From assembly GCA_030765045.1 (NCBI GenBank), contig CM060964.1, positions 279,546,888 to 279,610,887 on the forward strand: a DNA stretch of 64,000 nt, in the 5' to 3' direction. Every line of letters begins with the position of its first letter. Positions within the stretch are counted from its first letter, which is position 1. The notes under the pieces were generated by a model. It searched no databases and was not told where the DNA came from. It worked only from the letters and a program-made list of their open reading frames with translations. This stretch comes from Tenodera sinensis (taxonomy: Eukaryota > Arthropoda > Insecta > Mantodea > Mantidae). Positions 32,788 to 44,329 of the stretch are shown piece after piece. The translations under genes were made by a program, and so were the position numbers.

Positions 32788-33121
32788 GCGTGTGGTGTGT
32801 GTGTGGCGTGTGGCGTGTGTGTGTGTGTGGCGTGTGTGTGGCGTGTGTGGCGTGTGTGTGGCGTGTGTGTGGCGTGTGTGTATGTGGTGTGTGTGTGGTG
32901 TGTGGTGTGTGTGTATGTGGTGTGTGTGGTGTGTGTGTGTGTGTGTGTGTGTGTGGCGTGTGGCGTGTGTTGTGTGGTGTGTGGCGTGTGGTGTGTGGCG
33001 TGTGGTGTGTGGTGTGTGGTGTGTGTGTGTGGTGTGTGTGTGGCGTGTGGTGTGTGTGTGAGTGTGTGGCGTGTGTGAGTGTGTGTGTGAGTGTGTGTGG
33101 CGTGTTGTGTGTGTGTGGCGT

Positions 33122-33168
<47 letters not shown>

Positions 33169-34013
33169 CGTGTGGTGTGTGTGTGGCGTGTGGTGTGTGT
33201 GTGGCGTGTGGTGTGTGTGTGTGGCGTGTGATGTGTGTGTGTGTGGTGTGTGTGTGGCGTGTGGTGTGTGTGTGGTGTGTGTGATGTGTGTGTGTGGTGT
33301 GTGTGTGATGTGTGTGTGTGATGTGTGTGTGTGGTATGTGTGTGTGATGTGTGTGTGGTGTGTGTGTGTGATGTGTGGTGTGTGTGTGGCGTGTAGTGTG
33401 TGTGGTGTGTGTGGCGTGTAGTGTGTGTGGTGTGTGTGTGGCGTGTGGTGTGTGTGTGTGTGTGTGTGTGTGGCGTGTGTGTGTGGCGTGTGGTATGTGT
33501 GTGTGGCGTGTGGTATGCGCGTGTGTGTGGTGTGCGTGTGTGTGTGGTGTGCGTGTGTGTGTGTGTGTGTGTGGCGTGTGTGTGTGTGGCGTGTGTGTGT
33601 GTGTGGCGTGTGTGTGTGGCGTGTGTGTGTGATGTGCGTGTGGCGTGTGTGTGTGGTGTGTGTGTGGTGTGTGTGTGTGGTGTGTGTGGTGTGTGTCGTG
33701 TGTGTGTGGTGTGTGTGTGTAGTGTGGGTGGCGTGTTGTGTGTGTGGTGTGTGTGGCGTGTTGTGTGTGTGGTGTGTGTGGCGTGTTGTGTGTGTGGTGT
33801 GTGGCGTGTGGTGTGCGTATGTGTGGTGTGCGTGTGTGTGGCGTGTGTGTGTGGCGTGGTGTGTGTGTGGCGTGGTGTGTGTGGCGTGTGTGTGTGATGT
33901 GCGTGTGGCGTGTTGTGTGTGTGGTGTGTGGCGTGTGTGTGGTGTGTGTGGTATGTGTGGCGTGTGTGTGGTGTGTGTGGTATGTGTGGTGTGTGTGTGG
34001 CGTGTGTGTGTGT

Positions 34014-34050
<37 letters not shown>

Positions 34051-34520
34051 CGTGTTGTGTGTGTGGTGTGTGGTGTGTGGTGTGTGGCGTGTGGTGTGTG
34101 GTGTGTGTGTGGCGTGTTGTGTGGTGTGTGTATGTGTGTGGTGTGTGTGGCGTGTGGTGTGGTGTGTGTGTGTGTGGTGTGTGTGTGGCGTGTGTGTGGT
34201 GTGTGTGTGGTGTGTGTGTGTGTGGCGTGTGTGTGGCGTGTGTGTGGCGTGTGGTGTGTGTGTGGGTGGTGGTGTGTGTGTGTGTGGTGTGTGTGTGGCG
34301 TGTGTGTGTGTGTGTGTGTGGCGGTGGTGGTGTGTGTGTGTATGTGTGTGTGTGTGGCGTGTGGTGGTGGTGGTGGTGTGTGTGCGGTGTGTGCGTGTGG
34401 CTTGTGGTGGTGGTGGCGGTGGAGGTGTGTGTGTGTGTGTGTGTGTGGCGTGTGGTGGTGGTGTGTGTGGCGTGTGGTGGTGGTGGTGTGTGTGTGGTGT
34501 GTGTGGCTTGTGGTGGTGGT

Positions 34521-34555
<35 letters not shown>

Positions 34556-34881
34556 CGTGTGGTGGTGGTGTGTGTGTGTGGTGTGTGTGTGGCGCGTGGT
34601 GGTGGTGTGTGTGTGGCGTGTGGTGGTGGTGGTGTGTGTGTGTGTGTGTGGTGTGTGTGGCGTGTGGTGGTGGTGTGTGGTGGTGGTGTGTGTGTGTGTG
34701 GCGTGTGGTGGTGGTGTGTGTGTGGTGTGTGTGTGGCGTGTGGTGGTGTGTGTGTGTGTGGCGTGTGGTGGTGGTGGTGGTGTGTGTGTGTGTGTGTGTG
34801 TGTGGCGTGTGGTGGTGGTGGTGTGTGTGTGTGTGGTGTGTGTGTGGCGCGTGGTGTGTGTGGCGTGTGGTGTGTGTGTGT

Positions 34882-34914
<33 letters not shown>

Positions 34915-34947
34915 CGTGTGGTGGTGGTGGTGGTGTGTGTGGCGTGT

Positions 34948-34984
<37 letters not shown>

Positions 34985-35183
34985 CGTGTGGTGGTGGTGG
35001 TGTGTGTGGCGTGTGGTGTGTGTGTGTGTGTGTGTGTGTGGCGTGTGGTGGTGGTGGTGGTGTGTGTGGCGTGTGGTGTGTGTGTGTGTGTGTGTGTGTG
35101 GCGTGTGGTGGTGGTGGTGGTGGTGTGTGTGGCGTGTGGTGTGTGTGTGGCGTGTGGTGGTGGTGGTGGTGTGTGTGGCGTGT

Positions 35184-35252
<69 letters not shown>

Positions 35253-35291
35253 CGTGTGGTGGTGGTGAGTGTGTGTGTGGCGTGTGGTGGT

Positions 35292-35326
<35 letters not shown>

Positions 35327-35406
35327 CGTGTGTGTGGTGTGTGGTGGTGGTGGTGGTGTGGTGTGTGTGTGGCGTGTGGTGTGTGTGGCGTGTGTGTGTG
35401 GCGTGT

Positions 35407-35457
<51 letters not shown>

Positions 35458-35567
35458 CGTGTGGTGTGTGTGTGTGTGTGGCCTGTGTGTGGTCTGTGTG
35501 TCTGGCGTGTGGTGTGTGCCGTGTGGTGGTGGTGGGGGTGTGGTGTATGTGTGGCGTGTGGCGTGTG

Positions 35568-35625
<58 letters not shown>
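32697..35625 (+). repeat. 2.9-kb TG-rich array with GGC and GGT interruptions
   Basis: Almost pure alternation of TG broken by GGCG (GTGTGGCGTGTGG) throughout, and by (GGT)3-6 blocks from about 34260 on. In 34900-35260 a longer unit of about 60-70 bp, TG run, GGCGTGTGG, GGT block, TGTGTGGCGTGTGG, repeats several times, so local duplication has built higher-order structure. It can adopt Z-DNA. The very long open frames in all readings are artefacts of the lack of stop codons. It occupies the place where the best copy of dispersed repeat R has only a 17-bp TG tract. Confidence 0.95.

Positions 35626-35657
<32 letters not shown>
35626..35657 (+). repeat. AG dinucleotide microsatellite
   Basis: About 16 AG units immediately follow the TG array. 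Confidence 0.95.
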
Positions 35658-35659
<2 letters not shown>

Positions 35660-36085
35660 AGTAAAACTGAAAAATGAAAAGTTTGATGAATATCAAACAT
35701 GGTATTTAAGTTCAGTATCTTCCAAGGTTACAACAACAATTTTCAAGAAAATCTGCCATCCCAAACCACCCTTTACATGGAAATTCTTTTGTTATTTTTT
35801 TTCCCTCTAAAAATGGCTCTTAACACCTTTGTACTATATGTTAAGACATTTACATGATAAATAAAATGTATACAGTGAATTATCTACAAACAGCCAATGA
35901 TGTCTTCTTTCTGAACGATTATATAACTGGTAAACCGTAAAAGATAGACAAAATCTTACTACATAAAAATGTAAATCTTGTTAAAGCACACAGTTTATGC
36001 CAAACTGTTTTTGTGGCATTAATCATTACTAAGATATTCTTCGTTATTGGTTTGAATTTTCAACTGTTACTCAACCAGTCTGAAT
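35658..36085 (+). repeat. Dispersed repeat R, right half
   Basis: ACTGAAAAATGAAAAG, GGTATTTAAGTTCAGT, CCCTTTACATGGAAATT and AAGATATTCTTCGTTA follow the order of the copy at 17355-17930. The left half of this copy is at 31730-31811, on the other side of the LINE scrap and the TG array. Confidence 0.65.
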
Positions 36086-37218
36086 GCACTCAGTGGGAAG
36101 AGGAACCAAACCACTACGGAACAAGTGGGCAGGACATTGGTGAAGAAAACCTCCGTAATTCCCAGTCACATATACTGGTGAGGTGAGGCCTGCAAATGTT
36201 GTCCTGTTTTCATTGTACAACTGTACTTTTCCACTACTGCATTTCCCCTCAGTCTCTTCTGATCCCTAGTCTTGACAATGTTACTGATCGAGAACAAAAT
36301 AGAGGTGCCCTCCCCCAAGTGCACTCATATTGTGATCAACTAGTACTTACACTTTTCTCATTGTAAGTTGCCGTTTGTTTTTTTCATAATCATGCTCTTC
36401 GTGAAATTTCAAATCCATACTAATCCACTTCATAAAAATTTACCACTTTAGCCTTGTATCCTTTTTATACCTATAATGAATGTGTAATAATGTGTAATTA
36501 AAGTGTATCTCAATTAACAACAAGTAGACAGAAGAATAAGCTTTTGTAAGAGCAGTTTGTAGAAGAGTGATAAGGAAAATTACGCAAGTGCAACAGTCAG
36601 ATTTTTAGTTTTCACATTCATGTCTCAGTTTATGCTAAATACACTTTGCATTTAGGAAAATGTAATTTTAAGATACCGCTTAACAGTGTAATTCACTTTA
36701 ATGCATTTCAGGGGAGTAATCATTAAGTCCATCCTATGTGGTCTCAGTTTTGGTATGTATGCCTAAGATGCTATTAAACTATATATAAAATTCCTAAACT
36801 AAAATAAATTTCTCTGAAAAAGTTATAAAAGCACAATGAATATTAAAAGGTCTAAACAATTTCTTCGTTCTTGGCAAGTTTAACATTCTTAAAAGAGGGA
36901 GGTGCTATCAAACAGTGAATAAAATGGTGCTCTAAAGTGTCAGGTGCAACATTTGTCTTCTGAGGATAAGGGAAAATCCAGATAATTCAGCCCAATTGAG
37001 ATTTGAAAGAGGAATCTCCTCTGTATCAGGTAAACACACAAGCCTCACACCATGGAGTTTCTACCAACCAACTGTTTTCAAACAGTTAAATATTTTGAAT
37101 GTCTACTAAACCATATATTCTAAACATGAAAGCATTGCAGAATGTATTTTCATAAAAAGACAGAAAATGTCAAATTTGATCATTTGACACTTACTGGTTC
37201 CCTTAATGTGTAACTCAC
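36086..37218. other. Intronic sequence, nothing recognised
   Basis: No supported coding frame or shared repeat. It is the 5' part, in gene orientation, of the intron after the exon at 37219-37704. Confidence 0.5.
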
Positions 37219-37704
37219 CTAAAGTTTCATTTTTCTTTGGTACTGACGTGTTATTATTAGTGGTAGGTGCTTGCTGTACTGCGGGAGAAGAATTTGGTAC
37301 ATTGGCAGATGACGCAGGGCCTGTGGTGTTGGTTTGAGCAGGCTGCGATGTCCTGTTTGTATCCTCTGGATTAGATGCTGCTGCATTACCATCTTCTGGG
37401 GTTCCCTTTGCTGTCATGTATGGCTTTCCTTTCTTTGGCAAACTTCCATCGGTCGATGTGGAGCTCGTCGTTTGGACGCTTCCATATGATTGTGGAGAAA
37501 CACTACCATTTGTCTCTGCCTTGACCACATCAGTCCATGTGGCATGAGGTTCGTTGATACCAGAGTCTGCATCTGAGTCTTTGCTCTGAGCCCCGAGGAG
37601 CTGTGGATCAATGTTGCGCCTTCTAATATTATGAACTTCCAATGAAACAATATCAACTTCTTCTGGAGAAATTAATTCAAAACCATACTGATGAAAATCC
37701 TTAT
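37219..37704 (-). CDS. Plexin domain-containing protein, visible exon 1 of 4 (internal)
   Basis: A 486-nt exon, entering in phase 1 and leaving in phase 1. It starts with KDFHQYGFELISPEEVDIVS, LEVHNIRRRN, IDPQLLGAQSKDSDADSG, then a long Ser/Thr/Asn/Pro-rich stretch (SSTSTDGSLPKKGK, NTTGPASSANVPNSSPAVQQ, NNNTSVPKKNETLG). Six or so N-x-[ST] sequons and the composition suggest a glycosylated, flexible extracellular region. Minus-strand acceptor: TTTGTTTCAG|AT above 37704; donor: ACTTTAG|GTGAGT below 37219. A second GTAAGT donor 24 nt further (at about 37194) would also keep an open frame, but only GTGAGT matches the phase of exon 20509-20657 (G|GA). No family motif occurs in it; the link rests on strand, splice phase and character. 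There is no signal peptide, so at least one upstream exon exists. Confidence 0.75.
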
Positions 37705-38489
37705 CTGAAACAAAGAAAAAAAATTGTAAATGCACAAAAGCATTGAATTTAAGATACGCTTGCTTCATGTGGGGAAAAAGGATAGGTTTGGTAAAGTCTG
37801 TCAGTATTATTGGAAAGTAACTATAGATAATAAAATTTTAGAAGGCTATTTATATAGCCTAGCTTAAATTTTCTATCAATTTCAATACAGTTTAAAATGT
37901 GTCCCCTAATCTTCTTGAGATTTATATTTATATATATACATACACATGTTCAAATTTTTATTCACTGCTGTTCATCTAAAAAGTTTACATAAATGAGTTG
38001 TACTGTTTTAAAATGTCTTTAAATGAAATATATTATTTTCTGTGTTTGAAAGCGTAATTATTACAGTTCTGGTATTAATAAATGATTTGAAGATGTGTGT
38101 ATGCATATATTCAAAAGTGATGAAATCCTTTACACATCATTTATGTACATTTTTGTTTAAATTTAATGAAGTTAAAAATAAACAGTATAAGCAATGTATG
38201 AATTAACAAATAACACACATTTTTGGTTGATTCTTAGAAGCATTAAATACTACTTATCTTCTACATGCACGACAGTGAACATTTATAATCACATTCATGC
38301 ATGCAGAAGTTATGAATCTAAAACTGGTTGGCACTTGTCATGATTTTTTATCTGATCTGCTCAAGTTTCATGATAATCCTAAGTAGAAACTCCTCGCAAA
38401 TTCTCATTTACAAGCAGGGTGTTTACTTATAGCAAAGCATCAGAATTACAATAAAATTGCTAACGTATTCCAGAGAGAAATGAAACATG
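37705..38489. other. Sequence upstream of visible exon 1, nothing recognised
   Basis: A+T-rich, with no coding frame or repeat I can support. I looked for a minus-strand exon with a hydrophobic signal peptide and saw none. Confidence 0.45.
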
Positions 38490-39328
38490 TTCTCTTAAGC
38501 AGTGTTCAAACCAGACTTTCTGACGAGGGGGGGAAACTTAAGTTTGTATTCTATTTATGGCAATAATAATAGGTAGTAATACCAGTGGTAGTAGCATTGA
38601 TGTGCTGTGTACATAAAACGTAGCAACAACTGCAATATGCATTTTACTGTCTTTAAGGGCACCATGATTTTGTATTTCTGAGTCTTAAAACTGTTTGATG
38701 AAAGTCAGGGTCATTTTTCAAATCTAGTTTTGTCTACACATCCCCCGATTAGTGTAATGCACTTACTATTTTTGCTAACACATGTCATTTCCAATGCTGC
38801 AGTTTTTACCTGAGAAGCTGTAATAATAATATTTCTTGAAGCTGAAGCTTGAGATTCAAATGAATACATTGCAGTCATTACTTTCTGTAAGTTTTCCTTT
38901 TCCTGTCATGAACTTATCCATGCCAACGAATAGAACAGAGAGTTGCAAAAAAACTGAACTGAATACTACAAGCTGCAATCGTCACTGCTGGTGCAGAATT
39001 GCTGGAATTGTGACCCTGAATGCCAACCCAATTAATGAACCTGAGAATTGTTTATTGTTTAGCTTACTTGCAATATGATACTTCTGCTTACTCACAGCTC
39101 GTAGTTGTACCATGTGCAGTCTGCATCGAAAGTGTTCCGTGTCTTCTTGTACTTCCAAAGAGCAGTAATAGTAAATACTTATAGTAAAAAGAAAATTCCA
39201 TCCCTGGCAGGGAAGGAATTCTCTTTGACGAGCTAGGAAAATTATTTAATGAGAGAAGGAAATTCCCCCACATCCCCCCGCCCATTAGTTTGAACCCTGC
39301 TCTTAAGAACAAAAACTCGATACTTTAT

Positions 39329-39330
<2 letters not shown>

Positions 39331-39363
<33 letters not shown>
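39331..39363 (+). repeat. Poly-A tract
   Basis: About 33 consecutive A, where the duplicate copy (43587) has only AAAAGAAA. It is an expanded mononucleotide, not an insertion tail. Confidence 0.9.
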
Positions 39364-39368
<5 letters not shown>

Positions 39369-40256
39369 GGTCTCTAAAATATGTTCATAACAATGAAAGA
39401 TGATAGCCCTTAAATCAGAATGTCTCATATTGAAATACGTCAAGGCAATTATGTTCATATTCATAAGGGACAAGAACATGTCAGAATAAATACATATAAA
39501 AAGAACCCATTTCCGCTTTAAAACTATCAGCCAGATTTTTCATTTTATTAGTATTATAACTTTGAAAATTGTACACATTTTTTAACTTTTGTGTGTATGG
39601 TATTTCAAAAATGGTTTTATATGCATTCAGTCAAGCAATTTTTTATGTCATGCCTGACATTGTCAGTAACCTGATTTAAACAGATGAAGAAAGAAATTTT
39701 TGAAGTAATAAAAACTGAGACATTAATGAGGAGGTTCAGTGGAAACATTTCATGACTTTGACAATTTTTCCTCCATTAGATCAAAACCTATTTTTAATGG
39801 AATTTCAGGTACAATACCACATTCTCTGCTATGTATGTAAAATAGTTTTGCAAGCACCACAGAAAGCAAGTCAAAACATTGAACCAATTTTCAAGAATAT
39901 TATGAAACTCAGGAAATTAAAACCTTTAAAAAATATTACAGTTTGTGTAAATCATAATAGCATTTGTTCTTTCTGCACGTTAAAAGTTACCACTCCATCT
40001 TTGTTCATTTGACTACCAGAATTTTTTTAAAGTGAGGATGTATACCTACACACAAACAGATGGAGGAAGAATAGCAATAAATTAAAAAAGTGTAACGAGA
40101 ACTTTCCTTATGTTGTCAGCAGCATAATTTTTAAATATTCCAACATACCACATTTATTTGATTTCATAAAGAAACAGAGAAACTGAGTAATCCACGTGAT
40201 GTCAATGAAGTTCAGGATATACAAAGAAGCAATTGTTTACAATAAAGCCAAGGTCG

Positions 40257-40315
40257 GCAGCGGTGGCGGTGGCGGTGGCGGTGGCGGTGGCGGTGGCGGT
40301 GGCGGTGGCGGTGGC
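40257..40315 (+). repeat. GGTGGC hexanucleotide microsatellite
   Basis: About nine near-perfect CGGTGG units, flanked on both sides by AGCCAAGGT (40247 and 40327). Confidence 0.95.
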
Positions 40316-40584
40316 AGGGTTTTAGAGCCAAGGTAATAATATGTTCTTTACTTGTTCTTGTCTTGACTTCACTTTCAGACTTGTTGGGAGGATCTCTCTA
40401 GCCTTGGTAGGCTAAGATTTACAAAATGAAAAATAACTTTCACTAACCACAATACCTTTTACTCTGTTGAGTCAAATTCTATGAAAGCTTCAAGTACTAA
40501 TATGATTCCATCTAATGATCAAACTAAAATTCATAGTTACTTTCAAATGCAAAGATATATAACTCGTAGAAACATAGAAAAAGA

Positions 40585-40870
40585 AGTTTTTAAAATGTGT
40601 TAATATTAAGTTGGATAAATTACAAACCAACACATGATGATCTACAAGGCAGTAAATATAGGTTAGAAACATTGGATTACGTTAATTCAAAACATGCAGT
40701 ATTATATACTACAAGTGCAATTGAGCATGCAGTCAATACATTTTATAAAAGGAAAAAAAAATGATGCAGGCCGTTTTCTAACAGCATGTTTCTTTCTTTT
40801 TCTGTTTCAGGGAGCCTCTAAATGTGTATTTTTGTTGAAGCCTTGGTGTCAAATTTTTCGGTGAGATAAA
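40585..40870 (+). repeat. Inverted copy of 31725-32015
   Basis: Contains the 3' UTR of the LINE scrap (GATCTACAAGGCAGTAAATAT, GAGCATGCAGTCAATA), its A-rich end, and the junction into dispersed repeat R (GGCC..TTTCTAACAGCATG, GTTGAAGCCTTGGTGTCAAA). Because the same LINE-to-repeat junction occurs in both places, the two loci derive from one insertion that was later duplicated. Confidence 0.75.
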
Positions 40871-40984
40871 GCGCGTCTCAACCTTAAAAGACAATACACG
40901 TTAAATGGAGCGCAGTGTTGCAATATGTACTAGTTGCTAATCTTTCTCCGCGAGCGACTCGAGGTGGCCGAGTCCTGTACTTAG

Positions 40985-41610
40985 TCCTTCAATTGCTGCT
41001 TGACGAGACGGGCACTTTTAACTTTGGTATCCCTCCACGCCTTTGTTACTGTATGACCTAAATTTACAAATGACTCGTCTGTATAAACAATTGATTTCCC
41101 CTGGTCCCTAAACCTTTTACGTCTTTTAGATATTTATGTCGCCATCTGATGATATCGATATCGTCTCTTTCTATTAATATGCACTTGTTACCCTTTCTTT
41201 CATATTCGAACCCCAAATCAGAGTGGCCCTTGAGAAATTTGGTAGGGTCTCATCACTGTTGAACTGTGACAAAATTATATTCAGCGTGGGTGGAATATTT
41301 GCAAACAGTAAAGAATGAACAATTCGCCGCACTCCACCTTGCACTATTCAATCATATTGCGTTAACCTAGCGTTTTGTGTAGTCCCGCCCTTTTTGCTTT
41401 CTTTTTCGATGGCGTTCTTAGAGGTCCTTTCATTGGTTCCTTTTTAATCATACACACTACTGCTTCTGAACACCCGATAGCCTTAGCTGTTTCTTTTACC
41501 GCCTTACTTACACGCATTTTACTTAAAAAATAATCTAACACATTCATAATTATTTGGCGTTCCTTACTTCTTTATTTACCAACATATCGTCCCTTCCTAG
41601 CTTCACCCTC
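40985..41610 (-). pseudogene. IS630/Tc1-like DDE transposase, decayed
   Basis: The minus strand starts near 41547 with MNVLDYFLSKMRVSKAVKET, AIGCSEAVVCMIKKE, SKKKAKRAG, a helix-turn-helix typical of a transposase family common in arthropods. Further on, after frameshifts, come CILIERDDI, IRWRHKYLKDV, SIVYTDESFVNLGHTVTKAW and GLSTGL. SIVYTDE supplies the catalytic Asp, with the H-x-V-x-K-x-W motif after it. The middle (about 41210-41350) is lost or scrambled. The element ends were not identified. Confidence 0.72.
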
Positions 41611-41689
41611 CATAACTACAAATATTTACAAAAATATTAAACAAATAACGCAATAACAGCTCACAGTTACACACACGGCTTCTTTCGAA

Positions 41690-42368
41690 CTAATGCTAGT
41701 GCTGCTCCTTATACTATCTTCTGTGTCAGGCCTGACGCTGAATAGATGAATACCTTTTGTTTGCCTTACTGGATAAAAGAAAGAGGTTACTGCCTTTTGG
41801 TTTATTTTAAAAACTTTCTCCAACCTTCCTCAACATTTGTTCTCGCTGGTTCCCTGATGTAAACTCAATAACAAAAAAGTTTCACACTGCGTAACTTTTG
41901 CAGTGCACATATATAAAATTTTCCGAAAACATTTAATTTAAAAAATTATAACACTTAACTGGGTAAACATAGAGAATTCAAAGTAGGCAGGTAGTAGCAC
42001 TATAGTCTACTCTACCTAAGAAAAAAATATAGATGCATTCTAGCAGTTAGTTTGGTAGTTAGTGCGTGATGAGTGTAGAAACAGCAAATATCGGACTTCT
42101 ATTGAAAAAAACGTTTTCTGAAGAAAGTTGGACCTATAGAAATGTATAATGACTCTGAAAAGGATATAACCTGATAGAGAAAAAAATTCTGCATAGGATA
42201 ATGTGTTCAAACCTGAAATTTATAACAAATGAATATTTATACCATGCTATTAGGAATCTGGCAACAGAGCGAGGGTAGAAAAGGACGCGGCTAATGGCAA
42301 CTTGTATGCGCTAGATAGAGACAGAGATGTCCCATTTAACTCCATACTGTCTTCTAAGAGTGAAACGC
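41690..42368 (+). repeat. Dispersed repeat T, copy 1
   Basis: CATACTATCTTCTGTGT-like start, GAATAGATGAATACC, AAGTTTCACACTGC, ATTTATACCATGCTATTAGG, GGCAACTTGTATGCGCTAGA, CCCATTTAACTCCATACTGT. A second copy lies at 54086-54626 and 59121-59245, split by Jockey copy 2. Copy 1 is thus the empty-site reference for that insertion. It directly follows the IS630-like remnant and may be part of the same transposon. Confidence 0.8.
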
Positions 42369-42369
42369 T

Positions 42370-44010
42370 ATATAGTTACAAATGTTTACAATCCAACAGT
42401 GACTTCATTGCTTGTGCACATGGACACATTGCATGTTCCTTGTTACTTTTAAGTTTGTACTATTTTGTCTATGTTATGGAAATAATACAGTCTTTCAACA
42501 AATTACATACCCACTATACCTTTTGATATGCTCCATCCATTACACCCACTGGTAGGAAGTGTAACAGGCAGTGTTTGAATCTGCTTTCTGACGAGGGGGG
42601 GAGCTTAAGTTTGTGTTATATTTATGGCAATAATGGTAGTAATACCAGTGTAGCAGCGGCAGCAACAGCAGTAATGTATAGGTTGCGCGTTTGTTCTTGA
42701 GGAATGACCTTGAGCCTACCCTTAATAAACAAGTCAGCAAATGTTTATGCTACGATAACAGACACCTCTGTTTTCCTCTGTCGCGTTTGTGTATACAGTC
42801 GACTGCAAAAGTTTTGTGCGGTACGGATGTATGTATGCATGCAACGAAAATAGCAATTCAGACGAGGGAGAAATGTCGGGAACAGAATAAATGCAAGAAA
42901 GTTAAGTGGAAACAGTTATAGAGGTATAGTGTATAATACGTGTGGCTGATATTACTGCAAGTGTCATAAATTGATTTGTAGTGTTGTACTACTTCAGCTC
43001 AGAAACATGCGCGTCATCTCACTGCAGACTGTACCTCCTCTCTCTCGTTCCCGCAAAAGCTGAGTAGAGACTCGCATTCAACCTTTCATATAAAATTTTC
43101 ATTCGTCAAGAAGTAACGCGCGACCTGTACATTTTACTGTCTTTAAAGGCACAGTACATTTATCCTTGCTGATAAACAATAGAACAGTAAGTTGCAAGAA
43201 ACTGAACTGAATATTGCAAGCTGCAATGGTCATTGCAGGCGCAGAATTGCTGGAATTGTGACCCTGAATGCCAACCCAATTAATGAACCTGATAATTGTT
43301 TATTGTTTAGCTTACTTGCAATATGATACATTTGCTTACTCACAGCTCGCAGTTGTACCATGTACAGTCTGCATCGAAAGTGTTCCGTATCTTCTTGTAA
43401 TTTCAAAGAGCAGTAATAGTAGGTAAATACCTGTAGTAAAAAGAAAAGTCCATTCCCTGGCAGGGAAGGAATTCTCTTTTACGAGCCAGGAAAATTAATT
43501 AATGAAAGAAGGAAATCCCCCCCCCCCCATCCCCCTGCCCATTAACTTGAACCCTTCTCTTCAGAACAAAAATTCAATATTTTATGCAAAAGAAATTAAT
43601 GGTCTCTAAAATATGTTCATAACAATTAAAGATGATAGTCATTAAATCAGAATTTCTCATACTGAAATAAGTCAAGACAGTTATTTTTTAACTTTTGCAC
43701 GTATGGTGTTCCAAAAATGTTTTTATATGCATTCTGTCGAGCAATTCTTTTATGTCATGCCTGACGTCAGTAACATGCTCTTTACTTGTTCTTTTCCTAC
43801 TTCACTTTCAAACATGCTGGGAGGATCTCTCTAGCCTTGGTAAGCTAAGATTTACAAAATGAAAGAAAAAAAAAAACTTTCACTAACCACAATACCTTTT
43901 ACTTTGTTGAGTCAAATTCTATGAAAGCTTCAATTACTAATATGATTCCATTTAATGATCATTCAAACTAAAATTCATAGTTACTTTCAAATGCAAAGAT
44001 ATATTTCCTT
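42370..44010 (+). repeat. Segmental duplication, copy 2 (with repeat D)
   Basis: The part from 42570 is the partner of 38490-40560. Its first 1 kb (42370-43380) is also the inverted partner of 30545-31710. A C-tract of about 13 bases lies at 43507-43520 in the middle of the duplicated stretch. The end of the similarity is at ATTTCAAATGCAAAGATATA (about 44008; 40558 in copy 1). Confidence 0.75.
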
Positions 44011-44329
44011 TTATATAAATTGTAGTTTCAGCTTCTGACAATGCAGTCCCTTCATTTCACTGGCTGCATCATTCATGTATTATAAATCAAGATTAGTCCT
44101 ATGTCTTTCCAAACAGGCTTTTGTGCAAATCTAAATTTTCCCTGACGAACTTAAGTTTTGTCATACGTTTAAGGAATTCAGCACATCACTGAAGATTCTT
44201 ATTTTGTACACACTTTGGTCACCTTATTAAGCCTTTTTCTATTAAGACAGTAACCCTAGTTCGGGGTTATCTTACACCGAAAGAGGGTGTTCCTGTGCAC
44301 GAGGGCACTATGACGCTCACCAGTGATGA

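Larger units (their letters stand above)
38490..40560 (+). repeat. Segmental duplication, copy 1 (with repeat D)
   Basis: Its parts recur in the same order at 42570-44010: TTTCTGACGAGGGGG, ATTTATGGCAATAAT, the CATTTTACTGTCTTTAA block, AAGTGTTCCGT, TCCCTGGCAGGGAAGGAATTC, TTAATGGTCTCTAAAATATG, ATGCATTC and CTCTAGCCTTGGTA. This copy has private insertions: an A-run at 39331-39363, about 39680-40330 with a GGTGGC microsatellite, and a block near 38650-38850. No coding sense is visible. Confidence 0.75.

Noticed and set aside
32617..35700. Open frames of 450-1027 codons on both strands (Thr-His-rich, Cys-Val-rich)
   Set aside because: They only reflect a TG/CA array that lacks stop codons in every frame.
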